Positions 27,937-40,900 of a DNA stretch of 64,000 bases are shown piece after piece. Numbering within the stretch: position 1 is the stretch's first letter; each line of letters begins with the position of its first letter. The DNA comes from Sinonovacula constricta (Eukaryota > Mollusca > Bivalvia > Cardiida > Solecurtidae). The position numbers were made by a program, and so were the translations under genes. Where the stretch lies: contig CM017572.1 of NCBI GenBank assembly GCA_007844125.1, positions 43,196,632-43,260,631 on the forward strand, written 5' to 3'. The notes below the pieces were generated by a model that ran no database searches, had not been told where the DNA came from, and was given only the letters and a program-made list of their open reading frames with translations.

Positions 27937-27944
27937 ATTATTAA

Positions 27945-28785
27945 CATAATCTTTTCATCGTAGAGTTTAATCCATTGTATGTTTGTTTAAATTGTTTATA
28001 TTATGTACGTATGTAATCTTCTATCAGAAGAAAAAAGACGTTGTTTTTTTTAACACAAAGTCTACAAAATATCGAATTATAGTTCATAAATATGACACGG
28101 AACATGCCCAAAATGGGTGAAAACGAATTTCTAATTCCAAAAAATAAAAGCGTAATAAAATTTTTACTGAGGCATGTTTATTTATTTATACATGCACAAA
28201 GTCAAAACGTGTCATCACGGTATCATCATCATCATTTACAAAGTAAAACCTGACAGTCTCTTTAAAACATAATATAGTCGAAATCTAAACAACGCTTCAA
28301 CTTATTGTTATGGGGTCGCTCAGCGTTGCATGTAACAGTAATGTTGCTTTTTTAATGGATCTGTCAGTAACAAAGGCAAAGTAATCAGTAAGTTCTGTCG
28401 GTATTCTGCAAACAAAAATTAGTTTAACGTTTGTACTGATTGTGGGACATAAATATTTGGTTCGATGCGGCGCGATTTTCAGTGATTTTCCTTCAACGAA
28501 ACACGCCGCTGTTGTTTAAGTCAGTTCAGTGTTTGATTAATTTAGATGCCACAAGGAAATTCAGCTTACAATACTAAGTTTACCTATCTGACACAAAGAT
28601 ACATTTTATGGGATTCAATTCAATCTAAAAACAATTCCAGTTCCCTACATAAATATCTCAACGTCTCGAGTGTACATATAAAGTACGTCTGGTCGATATA
28701 TGATAGATATTTAAATATGAACAGAAAATATTGTTATTCGCAAGGTTTGATTAAACTGCAATGTATGTATAATATATAATGTACG
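27945..28785. other. Intergenic DNA, nothing recognised
   Basis: No coding exon, RNA gene or element could be supported. A 77-residue frame at 28546-28779 lacks any family resemblance. Confidence 0.4.
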
Positions 28786-29045
28786 GATGGATAAAAGTGT
28801 ACGATGTAAGCGAGTACTTGTGCGAGAATAGCATGTGCGTACATCTAATTGAACGGGTGTGTGAGACTCTTGTGCGAGTATTGTGTGTGTCTACAACGAA
28901 CTGAAGAAGTGTGTTTAACGGTGTGAGACATTTGTGTGTGCATACATCGAATTGAAGGGCCGGACTGGTAGGTGTGAGGTTATTGTACGAGTATTTTATG
29001 TGCGTACATTGAATTGAATGGGTGGGCTTGTCGGTGTGAGACTCC
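28786..29045. repeat. Degenerate 60-70-bp tandem repeat, about four copies
   Basis: Blocks of the type 'gtgcgagtattgtgtgtg', 'cgtacat' and 'gaattgaa.gggtg' repeat with heavy divergence. An old, decaying array. Confidence 0.6.
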
Positions 29046-30725
29046 CGCTTTCAGATCCTCAAATCACGCCCTCTTGTAAATCTGGAAAGTTCTCTCGCTA
29101 ATCATAAATTGGTAAACGCTCCGTCACATTTCAGCAATGAGTTACATGAGTTACAGTTCAAATGAATTTTATTTCCTATTTCTTTTCATAAACAGTCAGC
29201 ATAGTATAACTAAACCGTTCAGCATCAACTGGATTCCACGATTGACAACGAAAACGCCCAATGAAACACAATCACTTTTATTCAAATCTAGTCATTGCCA
29301 GTTTTAGCGTTTATGTTGCTGTAACGTGCGTCGATCTATGCGCACACAGACTAATACTGGGATCTATCTATACATATATGAAATATATACAAACTTCCGA
29401 GCTATATAAAAAATATATTACATGCAGTTATTTACACGGTCTCGGTCCAACACCCAGTTTTACTTTGACCCATACACACAAACCTGACATAAACACGGAC
29501 CCGTTCACCAACACGCAGTACTGACTGCTGCTGTTACCGACGCAAACAGTCATTCCTATATACAAATTATAACGCGCGGTCGTCACTACCGACTAATTCA
29601 TTACTAAGTCTTAACGCTTGAGGCAACAATCACCAGATCCAACTGAGTAATGACCCAGTACAACGAAAATGGGTTAAATCGACTGGCTTCGTATTATTTA
29701 TAACTACTGCGACCCGGTACTATGTATATATAATGGGGGTTCAGAGAAGCTGCACGTCTGAACGAGGATTACATGTATGTCTGAATCCAAGTTGCAGGTT
29801 TGAGTTTCTCCTAATAGCCCTTTCGGTTAGACGCTACTAAATAAGTTTGTTCTATAATCTATAATAAATCGCGAAAAGATGCAAACAAATTGGACCATGA
29901 CCAAGTTATGATGGACCCCCATAACCATACATAGGTGAAACGAGCTATTTATTGTCTATCAGAAGACCCAAAAATAAGGCAACTTTTGCAACTTGTAAGA
30001 AGGTTCAGCTTCATTTTAATTCTACATAGTTTCAGCTTCCTTTTGATAGCAAAAGGTTCAGATTACCTTTAAAATAGGAAATTTAATGCCAAAACATAGC
30101 AACAGACTGTTACTAAAGAGAAAAAGTTCTACTTCCGGTAGGTGTTTAGTGTAACCACCCCTTTTCTAACTAAAAGTCCCATTAAGCAACCAATATATAG
30201 CAGTTTTCACTGTTAGTGTGATCAATTTGTCGGTCAGCACCATTCTGACACTCACCAGTAATGCACGCTCTTTTATACACAGCCGCTGGTACCCGTTCTA
30301 CAAAATCTACTGCTTCCATCACGAACATATTTAATTATGCGGCAAGAGTCAACTCTCAATACGGTGCTTTACATTGAATCATACAAACCAGCGATATAAC
30401 AACAAGACAAACATTCTAACGTTTGCATTATTTGCCAGTTAAAGAACTGCTTTAATAACTTACATTACTGTCATTTAAGTTCCTGTCTATTTCCCACGTC
30501 TTACTTCGTAGTGATGTTGGAGAAACGAAAGTAAATATTGACAATGTATTATTTATCTAGCCGAACTACAAGCAATTAGCGGAATGGCATCAAATAAGTA
30601 AAACTGTCATTTATGCACACTTGTTTCGTCACATTACCTATTTCCTAGAATTACTGACAGCCCAGAATAACTGACAGAGCAAGCAAGACAGAGACGACAC
30701 AGCTATTGCCCGAACAGATATCAGG
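29046..30725. other. Intergenic DNA, nothing recognised
   Basis: Mixed-composition DNA without a convincing exon, RNA gene or transposon end. The 87-residue frame at 29261-29524 has no recognisable features. Confidence 0.4.
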
Positions 30726-30727
30726 TA

Positions 30728-31095
30728 AAGGTAAGGTCACGTGACTTTTCAATGCCAGCCATTTAGATATTTCTGTCAATGAAATTTGATCCGGAATTAC
30801 CCAGATGATACTGCTGCAACTTTCAGTCTGGTTTGGTTTTATTAGCGGATTTCATGGCTTCGGAAATTAGCAAGAGGCATGATAAAAACGGGATTTATCT
30901 AGTTTTGTGGGGCAAAGTTTATTAATTTTTTAAAATATATGATGTGGATAAAGTCACCCGACTTGTCAATGCTAGCCATTTTTGATATTTCTGTCAATGA
31001 AATTTGCAACAGTCTGGTTTGGTTTTATTAGCGGAGTTCATGGCTTCCAAAAGTAGCAAGAGGCATTGGTATATCTAGTTTTGTCTAGTTTATTA
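30728..31095. repeat. Two-copy direct duplication of about 150-200 bp
   Basis: Copy 1 (30728-30930) and copy 2 (30945-31095) share 'atatttctgtcaatgaaatt', 'cagtctggtttggtttta' and 'agcaagaggcat' in the same order. Copy 2 lacks a segment of about 40 bp present in copy 1 ('gatccggaattacccagatg' region). Confidence 0.8.
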
Positions 31096-31111
31096 ACTTA
31101 TAACATATGTA

Positions 31112-31330
31112 TGGCAGCCGTGGCCAAGTCTTTGATTTGTAAATTCTCAGCATCTCACCGCTTGGGTTCGAGTCCAGGTTGGGGCCGTAACATTCATGTG
31201 GGGAGGTTTTCCAGCTAACCTGCCATACGCCAAATGTTCCACCCAGACATATGTCTGGGGTCTTCTTCCATCCATAATTAGCTGGACATCGCCAATATGA
31301 CCATAATTGGATTGGTAGATGAAACAGAAG
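31112..31330 (+). mobile_element. tRNA-headed SINE-like element
   Basis: The head 'ggcagccgtggccaagtctt' with a B box 'gggttcgagtcc' resembles a class II (Ser/Leu-type) tRNA. The body has 'catgtggggaggttttccag', 'acccagacatatgtctgggg' and 'cttcttccatccataatt'. The body matches the other copies listed at 37995, 38890, 42870 and 62130. Confidence 0.75.
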
Positions 31331-31394
31331 ACAAAAACAATACATTGATTTGCACTGTTATATCTCACCATGAGTCAGTTGCAAATTGCCTCCA

Positions 31395-31560
31395 ATATGA
31401 ATTATGTTGAGTACTGGTCGCATTATGAATTGGGTTGAGTACTGGTCCCATTATGAATTAGGTTGAGTACTGGTCCCATTATGAATTAGTTTGAGTACTT
31501 GTCCCATTACGAATTAGGCTGAGTACTTGTCCCATTTTGAGTTGGATTGAGTGTTCCCTC
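31395..31560. repeat. 28-bp tandem repeat, about six copies
   Basis: Unit 'gaattaggttgagtactggt' plus 'cccattat', decaying to the right. Confidence 0.9.
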
Positions 31561-31793
31561 CATTTCAAAAATAGTTTAGCATTAGGAAAACAAAGGCAGA
31601 TATTTTAGTATGAACACAGATATACTAAAATAAAATTAGCATTTTACAGTGTTCTGCAAGTGATACTTAAAAATAACAAAGTAAAAAATATTACTTTTTA
31701 AAGACTTCAAATGACAAATTATATTAAATAGAAATGTCAAAATGACAAGAAATGCTGAACAAAAAACTACTATTAAAGGTTTTTTTAACTTAT

Positions 31794-31799
31794 TTTATT
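31794..31799 (-). terminator. Candidate poly(A) signal of the DDX31-like gene
   Basis: AATAAA on the minus strand 19 bases after the stop codon at 31818-31820. This would make a very short 3' UTR; a more distal signal is possible. Confidence 0.45.
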
Positions 31800-31817
31800 G
31801 TAAAGAATTGACAATAA

Positions 31818-31911
31818 TCATTTCTTGTTCTTCTTTTTCTTTTTCTTGCCACTTGAAAAAACAAGGGGGCTGCTAAACTCGGACATTCTTTTTTTCTTGT
31901 TAGGCCTAAAG
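31818..31911 (-). CDS. DDX31-like exon 17 with stop
   Basis: Acceptor CTTTTGTAG. Encodes [18 protein letters not shown] then [12 protein letters not shown] and TGA (31818-31820). The Lys-rich end fits a nucleolar targeting tail. The frame follows exon 16's second frame. Confidence 0.8.
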
Positions 31912-34900
31912 CTACAAAAGAAATTAGTTTGATGATAAAATCAAATAGATTTACTAATATTTTATATAAAATATAACAATAATGATGACATTATAAATAG
32001 TTCATAAGGATCATTATTGCCACCATCATCACCATAGCGGCCTTTACCACCATCATCACTATAGCCACCTTTACCACTATCATCACTATAGCAACCTTTA
32101 CCACCATCATCACCATAGCCACCTTTACTACCATAGCCACCTTTACCACTATCATCACCATAGCCACCTTTACCACCATCATCAACATAGCCACCTTTAC
32201 CACCATCATCAACATAGCAACCTGTAACACCATTATCACCATGGCCACATTTACCACCATCATCACCATAGCCAGCTTTACCACCATTCATCACCATAGC
32301 CACAATTACCTCACCATAGCCAGCTTTACCACCATCATCACCATAGCCACATTTACCACCATCATCACCATAGCCAGCTTTACCACCATCATCACCATAG
32401 CCACATTTACCACCATCATCACCATAGCCACATTTACCACCATTTTCACCATAACTACCAGCATCACTGCTTTCATCTGGCCTAGCATTACTGTCACCAA
32501 CAGTATCACCCCTGCCACACCCTCAACCATAACAACCAGCACCACCACTACCACCCCTTTCCACATCTATAATTGACCTACCTCCTTGAATCACCATCAT
32601 CATGCTTATGTTTACGTTTCCCCTGGAGAGTTTTCTTGTTCAAGCCTGCCACCCCTGCCACATCAGGATGGAGCAGTCCGCAGGCCAAATGCCTTGGCTA
32701 CGTGCCCAAGGTGAAGGTGTTTTACATGAAAGATTGACTTCAGGTCATGGGGGTAGGTAGCATAGCCTCGAATGTAGGATTGGTAAGCTAGAAATATAAA
32801 AATTACAAAGATTCATTATCAAACATATTCTGTAAGAAAATACTAGGTGTTAAAATGCAAACACAGAATGAATTTATCAATTTAGAATTGGAAAGAATGC
32901 CTTTGGCACATCAACGACTTGCATGATTAAATGTTGTTTTAAAACTATACTGACCAAGGATAGAAAACATATAAAATATACTAACAACCTGTTACAAAGT
33001 GATATAAAATTCCTGAACAAAATGAACTGGGCAGCAGAAATAAAAAAAAAATTAGATACTCAAGAATTAAGCCATGTATGGTACACCCAAGGAGTAGCTA
33101 ATCAAAACATGTTTATACCACTATTTATATAGACACAGGTATAAAGACAGATTTTAGACAATGACTAGATCATTTATAGGTAAAAACTTTCAACGCATAT
33201 GAATTATTTACCACTAAAGGCTTTAATATTTAGAAAATAATTCAGTAATTATAAAACAAACATGCTGGTTATTTTTTCCTTGTAAAGATGGATGAAAGTT
33301 CCAAGGTTGGCCTGGGAGCATGAGTTGAGGCCTGAGAGCATGAGTTTGCTTCAAGGTCATGCTGTGACCTTGACCTTCAAGGTAGAGACCCAAATGTTGC
33401 GCCTGCATATTGTACACACTGCTACCTATTAACTAACCGAGTTTCATGCGCCTAGCTTTAATTGTTTTTAAGTTATCAAAGGATCCAGATTTTTAGCGGA
33501 CAGACAGACAGACAGACAGACGAACTGACGGACTGTCGGACGGAGGGTAAACCTATAGTCCCCTCCTATGTAAACACCGGAAGGGGACTAATTATCGATA
33601 ACAGCATCTTTTAAAATAGAAGAGAACATAATGTACTGTACTGTAAAAGCAGAAAAAGGAAAATAGGTCAAATTAATTGGTCTCAAAAATTAACTTCAAA
33701 GGAGAAATATGTAATGAAAGAAAAAATATATCTAATGAAAGGAAAAAAGAAAATATTAGAAGAATGAAAGTGCTAGAAGCCCCTGTGTCATTTCCTGCTT
33801 CTGGAAAGTAATTAGAACTTGTATGTATGAGTAACCCCTCAAGGTTATAGATAGCAAACATAATTTCTGAGTGATGAACCAACATTTCTTAAACTATACA
33901 CGTTAGATTAAATTCCACTTTGAATGGAAGATGACAAAGAAGAGGTTAACAGTTGCAAAGTTAGAATGAATGACCAACATAACCATGTGGGAGTTCATCG
34001 TTATCATCCCATGCTAGTTATGTCACATAATAGTCTAGATACTGTGCATATATATATATATATACTTAAACGCTCTGGTGGGGCTTTATTTACATATTTA
34101 TACTTTATTGAGCATTCCGTTTGGTAACAGTATATGCATCTTGTTTAAGCAGGCTGGAAATATTATTGTTAATATTTGTTGACTTTTATGCTATAGAATT
34201 TGAACTGGGTGACTTTGTCTTTAATTTTACACCAGACGTGAAAAAAACATTTTGTCACACTGGAGATGGGAATAGTCTTAAATTGATAGGCTTTCTGTGT
34301 GAGGCAGTTTTCTCTTTATTCATTTCCTATAAGCAGTTAAGCAAAGCTGGAAATACTCTACCCACAAGCATGCACTATTACTGATACGCATTTAACAGAA
34401 CAACTAATTACATAAGAAAATCTAATTTGAAAAGAGATCAGAATTATTACACAATGGCATCTGTCAGCATGGATTTTGCAAAATCTTCTTCTGACTTCAA
34501 ACATTACCATCTGGTGTAGAACATCATGTGTTATTATACATCACATGAATTTGTTTTATGAAAGTGCCATATACATGCCAATCCACTAATGTCCCATGTG
34601 ACATTATCATGTTGTAGCTAAAAACAGAGTGCTTGTGATTCATGTAATCAAGGGAACTAACTGCATAATGAATACAGTTCCACAATTATAAGACAAGTAA
34701 AAATTTATTAAATGTACCAGCTAACACCTTGGTTGTTATTACTTGTCTCAGTGTGAACGGTACTTTCTATCACCCTCTGTGGAATGAGATATTAATATAT
34801 TATGCACACAGTTTTGTTGTGTACCTAGAGAAAGATCTACAGTGAAACTCTGTATATTATTATTATAAAAAGTGTGCACTATATATGGTCTTTTATGATA

Positions 34901-37900
34901 ACTGCTTTTAAATTAAGCTCTTATGCAAATAACTTTAAACATGAAAGAGCCTATTACAAATGCACAGGCCGAAGGATAATGAACTGTTTTACCTTTATGT
35001 GCTAGTTCTGCCATTTTCTTATCATTTTTCACATAGTTTTCACAGCAGTTCTGCAGATAGGTAGCTGTTTCTTCAGTAGTACGAGGAAGTTGTCTCTGTT
35101 GGATAAAATACAGATATCAGTAGATCAATAGAATATATGGGAAAAATATGTTTTGTTTTGTTTTTGAAATACATTGCAGTGACCAATTATGATCATTTTA
35201 GCGATGTCCAGCTATTTTGGTGGAGGAATACACCCAAAAACAAATGTCTGAGTAGAACCACCTAGCGTACCGCAGGTCAGCTAGAAGGACCTTCCCAAAT
35301 TACGTCCTTCTCCATGAAAGGAAATACTTAGGGTCAAAAGAATACAAGGGAAACTATAGAGGTAAACATATATGGACAATTGGGAGTCAATAAAAATCAA
35401 TCCATTTATGGATCATTGAAAAACTTACACAGGATGAAGTATGAAGAAAATTATGGATCAATAAATCATAGAGTGGGAAAGGGTTAATAAAAATTACAAG
35501 AGGACCATGATGGCCTTATATTGCTCACCTGAGTGCCATGGACATTTAGCCCTTGTGGCTATGCCTTTTGACAGATGAAAATTCTTTGAACAATCTTCAT
35601 ACAAGGCTGCCAAAGGAATACACTAAACTAAATATCAAAGCTCTAGTTCTTGTGATTTCTGACAAGACAATTTTCTAATTTTTCCTCTATAGCCATATAT
35701 CATAAATGGCCACGATCCTGACAGCCATGTTCCTTTGACAGATCTGAATTTTTTAACAATCTTGATACAGAGCCACCCAAGAACATGTATACCAAATATC
35801 AAGGCTCTAGCTCTTGCAGTTTCTTACAAGGGATTTTCTATGTTTTCCTAGCCATATATGGAAAATGGACACACCCCTGGTGTCCATGTTTTAAATGGAT
35901 CAAAATTATTTGGGCTTTTTCTTTCCCGCTGCTTACTTAAGCTTCTGAGAAAGCTTGGCTCATCGGTTTCAGAGGAGATGTTGTTTAAAAAAGTTGACGG
36001 ACTCAGGTGAGCTAAAACTACAATGTGTTGATAGAGAATACATATGGATCAATAAAATAAATAGGTGAAGAGGAGTCAATAATAATATAGCAAATTTTGA
36101 GGTAAATGAAAGATACATTGTTTTGATTTATGCTATATAGAGAAATCAAAGAGCAATAAATAAAGGAATATAGGAGTCAATAAAAATGTACACAAAATAA
36201 TGTTGATGAAAGAGAAAATATGTAATAATCTATAATAAATATATAACAGGAAAATATGTTAATGTAAAAACAAGAGACTCCAAACTGGTGCCAAGAATTT
36301 TCCAACCTATGCCATGTTATGGCTGCTGGTTGTAAGACAGCTATTTTGGTTAATGAAATATGAGAAATAAAATATTAAAACATTATCTCAATGCCAAAAT
36401 GCCACTACTGATCAAGGAACTGAAGATGGAATGTCTGTGTCTAAGAAATATATAGAAAATGCCTACATTGTGTAGATCTATGAAATATAGCAAAAAACGG
36501 AAGGTTGGATATAAAAAAAAACAAGGTATTTTGGAAGGAAAACTGCCTCTACTAGCTTATATACATTTATGACTTTTATTGTTTTTTCTTCTGACTGATG
36601 CCATGAGTAATAAAAAATTCTGCCATGAGTCAAATGTAAAATAGACCCCCCATCTACTCCCCTACCCCCAGCTGTGGAAATATTAATGTAAAATAGACCC
36701 CCCACATCTAACACCCCCAACCCACCACCACCACCACCACCACCATTCCCTGAAGGTTACTTCCAACTTTCTATACCCTATCATTTTCACAGAATGGAGA
36801 TACTGCATAATAAATTGGTAATAAAAGACTGATATCATATGTTCATATGTACAGATTGGCATTGCATTTGTTCATCTATAAGTACTTCCCAAAGCAGTAT
36901 CAGAAAGGAAGGCAGTTCACGGATTACACTATATATTTATACATATCATGCATCGATGACAAAAACCGTTTAAAGTTTTCAGTTTTGTTTATAACAGTGG
37001 AATATTTTGACCCAACCAAATTATATTTACAGCACAGACTGGTGTAAAGTATAATGCTGAGATAATAAATTGTCAGTGACCAAAATTTAAGACATAAAGT
37101 TAATATCCAAGCCTTTTATTTCGAAAGTCTTTGATAAGAAGTGTAACCAATGGTTGGTTACTTTGGTGAAGTTTAACATTTTGTTTAATTAGATGTCAAA
37201 TATTACTCCAATGTTAATCCCACATTTTATTAAATAACTGTTTGAAAACGTGTAAGTGTAATAAATAAAAAAAGTAAGTCATTAGTAAGCATGAGTCATA
37301 GTCAGAACAAATTCTTAATTGCTTTTCCTTACTTTAACTATGGAATTTCCTTAAATATGGAACAGTTCTAAGTCTTTGATTCAATAGTTTTATGAAATGA
37401 AATTTTAGTAATTTTTTTAAAGGAAATTTCTTAGTTTAAATCAGAAAAAATAACAAAGTTTCTTTATGAAGACAACCTGAGTTTCACACAAGTGTTCCTT
37501 GGGCTTCTTGTTTTACCTGGCTTCTAGCAGAAAACTTTATTTCTTGTACAAAATCAACTAAGGTGTATAATGTTAGAAAAAGATGAGCTAGTGTTACAGT
37601 TCACTTGCAGTGGACTTCTGCACCATAGAAGATATTCATGTTTTACAATTGGAGTGAATCCAGGCAGTAGTGCTGTGCATGTAGTTATGTCCTTGACAAG
37701 AAAACATGACACCATCAATACTTATGACCCCAGGTCACCACAGGTAAAATGATCTCTGTGAGTCTGCCCTGCAATGCAGATAAAAATAATTCTTTTTCCC
37801 TAGGCTAAGTTCTCTACTCCACCTGTGTTTACCTGTGTGTCATCTGCCCCTGGTAAGATGGGAACCAGTTTGATTGTATCCTGTAGGATGGACCCCAGCT

Positions 37901-40900
37901 TCATTTCTTCTATACTGGAAACATAATAATAGTATATTATCTTGAAACTGGATAATCATTCTTTTTATTTTCTTTATTTGGTCTTTTTTGTTACATTGCT
38001 CTGACAAAATTTTGGACATATTGGTGACATCCAGCTATTATTGGTGGAGAAGACCCCCAGAAAAGTGTCTGGGTAGAACCACTGGTGCAGCACAGGTTAC
38101 CTGGAAGACCTCCCAAATCAAACTTCTCACCCATACTAGGACTCCAACACATGCAGTGCAGGGCTGAGAAGACATTACTCTTTCCACTCGGCTATGGGTG
38201 CCTTTATTTCTTTAATTAGGCTTTACAACACTGTATAAGGTGAAATGACATTAGAATTAAAATTAATATACATGTATAAAGAAAAAAAAAAGTAATATTT
38301 AATATTTTAAAACCATGAAAATGATGATTAAGTAGTTCTAAATTTACAGTAAACATAAGGGCTACCATGGTTTTCTCTAAAGGTAGAGTTGATCGAGGAT
38401 TGTTCTGTTACGACAGACACAACTTTACAATCTTTATATACATACAGTTTATTTAAAACAACCTTTAATTTATGAAGTTATTTAGAGAAAGTTATCAACT
38501 CCAAACATAACCTATAATGTACTTTTTTACCTAAATGCCCTAAATTTTCACAATTATGTTCTCTTTATTTAAAAAGGTACATTTGGCCTACTAAGCAAAA
38601 GTTTGTTTCATTAATGAAAATTCAACTCAAAAGAAATTTACAAAAAACATTTCAAGGTACATATACTTTGCTAATAAGATGAGATTCAGTTAATTCCATG
38701 TCTTTTGCATTTTGTCACTTTATTTATGCATGTATTTTAATGCAATAAACTGTTAAATTGAATTGAAATTTGTCATGTCAAATATAGCCATCTAGAAATA
38801 GTATAAAACGTTAGAGGACACAGTCTTTACTACTGATCAGCTAAGCAGGAATTGATCATGACTAGGAAAATACTGTTCTCTGCGCAAGGATTCAGCCGTG
38901 GCCATGCAGAAAGAGTAACATCTTATAACTCCTTAGACCTTCAGTGCATAGGTTGGATTCCTGATATGAGTGATAACTTTCATGTGGGGAGGTCTTGCAG
39001 CTGACCGCCGGTGTGCCAGTGGTACACTTATCAGGGGTCTTCGTCCACCAATAAGTAACTGGATGTTGCCAATGATCAAAATTGTATCTGAGCAAAAGAC
39101 TGTTCACTGCAAACAGATTCAACATTGTTATGCTAACCTGGACATTTTAAAAAGCACATTGCTCACCTGATTGTCATTGACATTTAGCCCTTGTGGCTAA
39201 GCTTTTTGACAGATTAAAATTCTTTAAACAATCTTGATACAAGGCCAGCAATGGAATACATAAACCAAATATCAAAGCTCCAGCTCTTGTGGTTTCTGAC
39301 AAAATTTTCCTATATAGCCATATACGAAAAATGGCCATGCCCCTGACTACCATGTTTTTTGATACCGGTAGATCAAAATTATTTGAACAACTTTTCATCC
39401 CCCCCTGCCTTCTTAAGCTTTTGAGAAAGTTTGGCTGAATTTAGCCTAGTAGTTTCAGAGGCAATGTTATTTGAAAATGTTGACAGACACATGATGCAGG
39501 ACGCTTGACACGTGATGCCAGACAGTGGGCGATCACAATAGCTAAAATAGCTAAAACGAGAGCTTTATATTTCCGGTAACCACAAATCAATAAAAATAAA
39601 AGAACTGTTTTTGACAACAAACAAAAAGTGTTTTCTTGACCTGTTATTTTAGAGAGAGTATTTGACCTTGATAGTGGACATGTCTGTGGCTAGAAGTGTA
39701 TGTAAGCCAGGAAATTATTATTCTGCAAGTGACAAGGTTAAAGTAACTTAAAGATACCATAGAGGAAGGTCTCAAATAAATATACCAGTTGTTGCTTGTT
39801 ATGCCAGTACCAGAACTGTGTTTACTGGCAGACACATGATCAAAACAACCAAGCCTCAACATGATTATGATAGATAATACCATCCTCTTAGTCAGCATAT
39901 AATAAAATAGCCTTCATCATGCTACAAATATTTTGTTTATTAGGTTTATCATCCCATCAACAATATTTCAGTTACTTGGAGATGGTGTCCATATGAAGCA
40001 GATAAAGTGCTGCCTTCACTGTGTATAGTATGCCATTAACACCTTGCCTGAAACCATACCAAGTCACATTTTCCTGACACTGGGCTGACCAGTCGTGGAA
40101 CTACCATTACAAAGCATTAACAAAGGAGCTTTAACATCCCTATTTTTCTTTCAACTTCAATCCAAGGGTCTCCAGTAGTGGTACACATGTAAAGATTTAC
40201 TGTGGTATAAATAACAAAGCTGTATGGCCTATATTTTATTCTGTGTGTAGAAAAGTTCATTTCTGTTATTGTACTGCATGAAATTCAATCTTATAGTTTA
40301 TATAGCTAATGTGATATATTTCTACAATTGTTATATTATAGTATTTACAACATTGCACAACCGGGAAATTGGGAGTTTACTAGACTGCACAGACCTAACC
40401 TTTCTCCATTGCTAAATTTCAATTAGAGTTAACCCATGTGATGGTACAACTTGTTAATAAACTTTACTTATTCCAAGTCATCTTTTTACATCTACATGGA
40501 AGCAAAGATTCTAGAGACAATTAAAGGGTTCTACATTACAAGTGTATACATGTACTTGTAGTCCAAGAATTAATAATTTAATTAATACTGTCAAAAATGA
40601 TATCCATTTGTTTTAATACTGGTAATAATTTGAATCGTCTTAACAACCATTTCTAAACATGTCAAAAATCGACAAAGTGCCTTTTTCCCCAAGATAGATA
40701 TGTGTACACACATGGTCTTTTTCCCCAAGATAGATATGTGTACACACAGGGTCTTTTTCCCCAAGATAGATATGTGTACACACAGAGTCTTTTTCCCCAA
40801 GATAGATATGTGTACACACAGGGTCTTTTTCCCCAAGATAGATATGTGTACACACAGGGTCTTTTTCCCCAAGATAGATATGTGTACACACAGGGTCTTT

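Noticed and set aside
31962..32303. Glycine-rich protein on the minus strand
   Set aside because: It is the 27-bp intronic array; the frame is not joined to a helicase exon.
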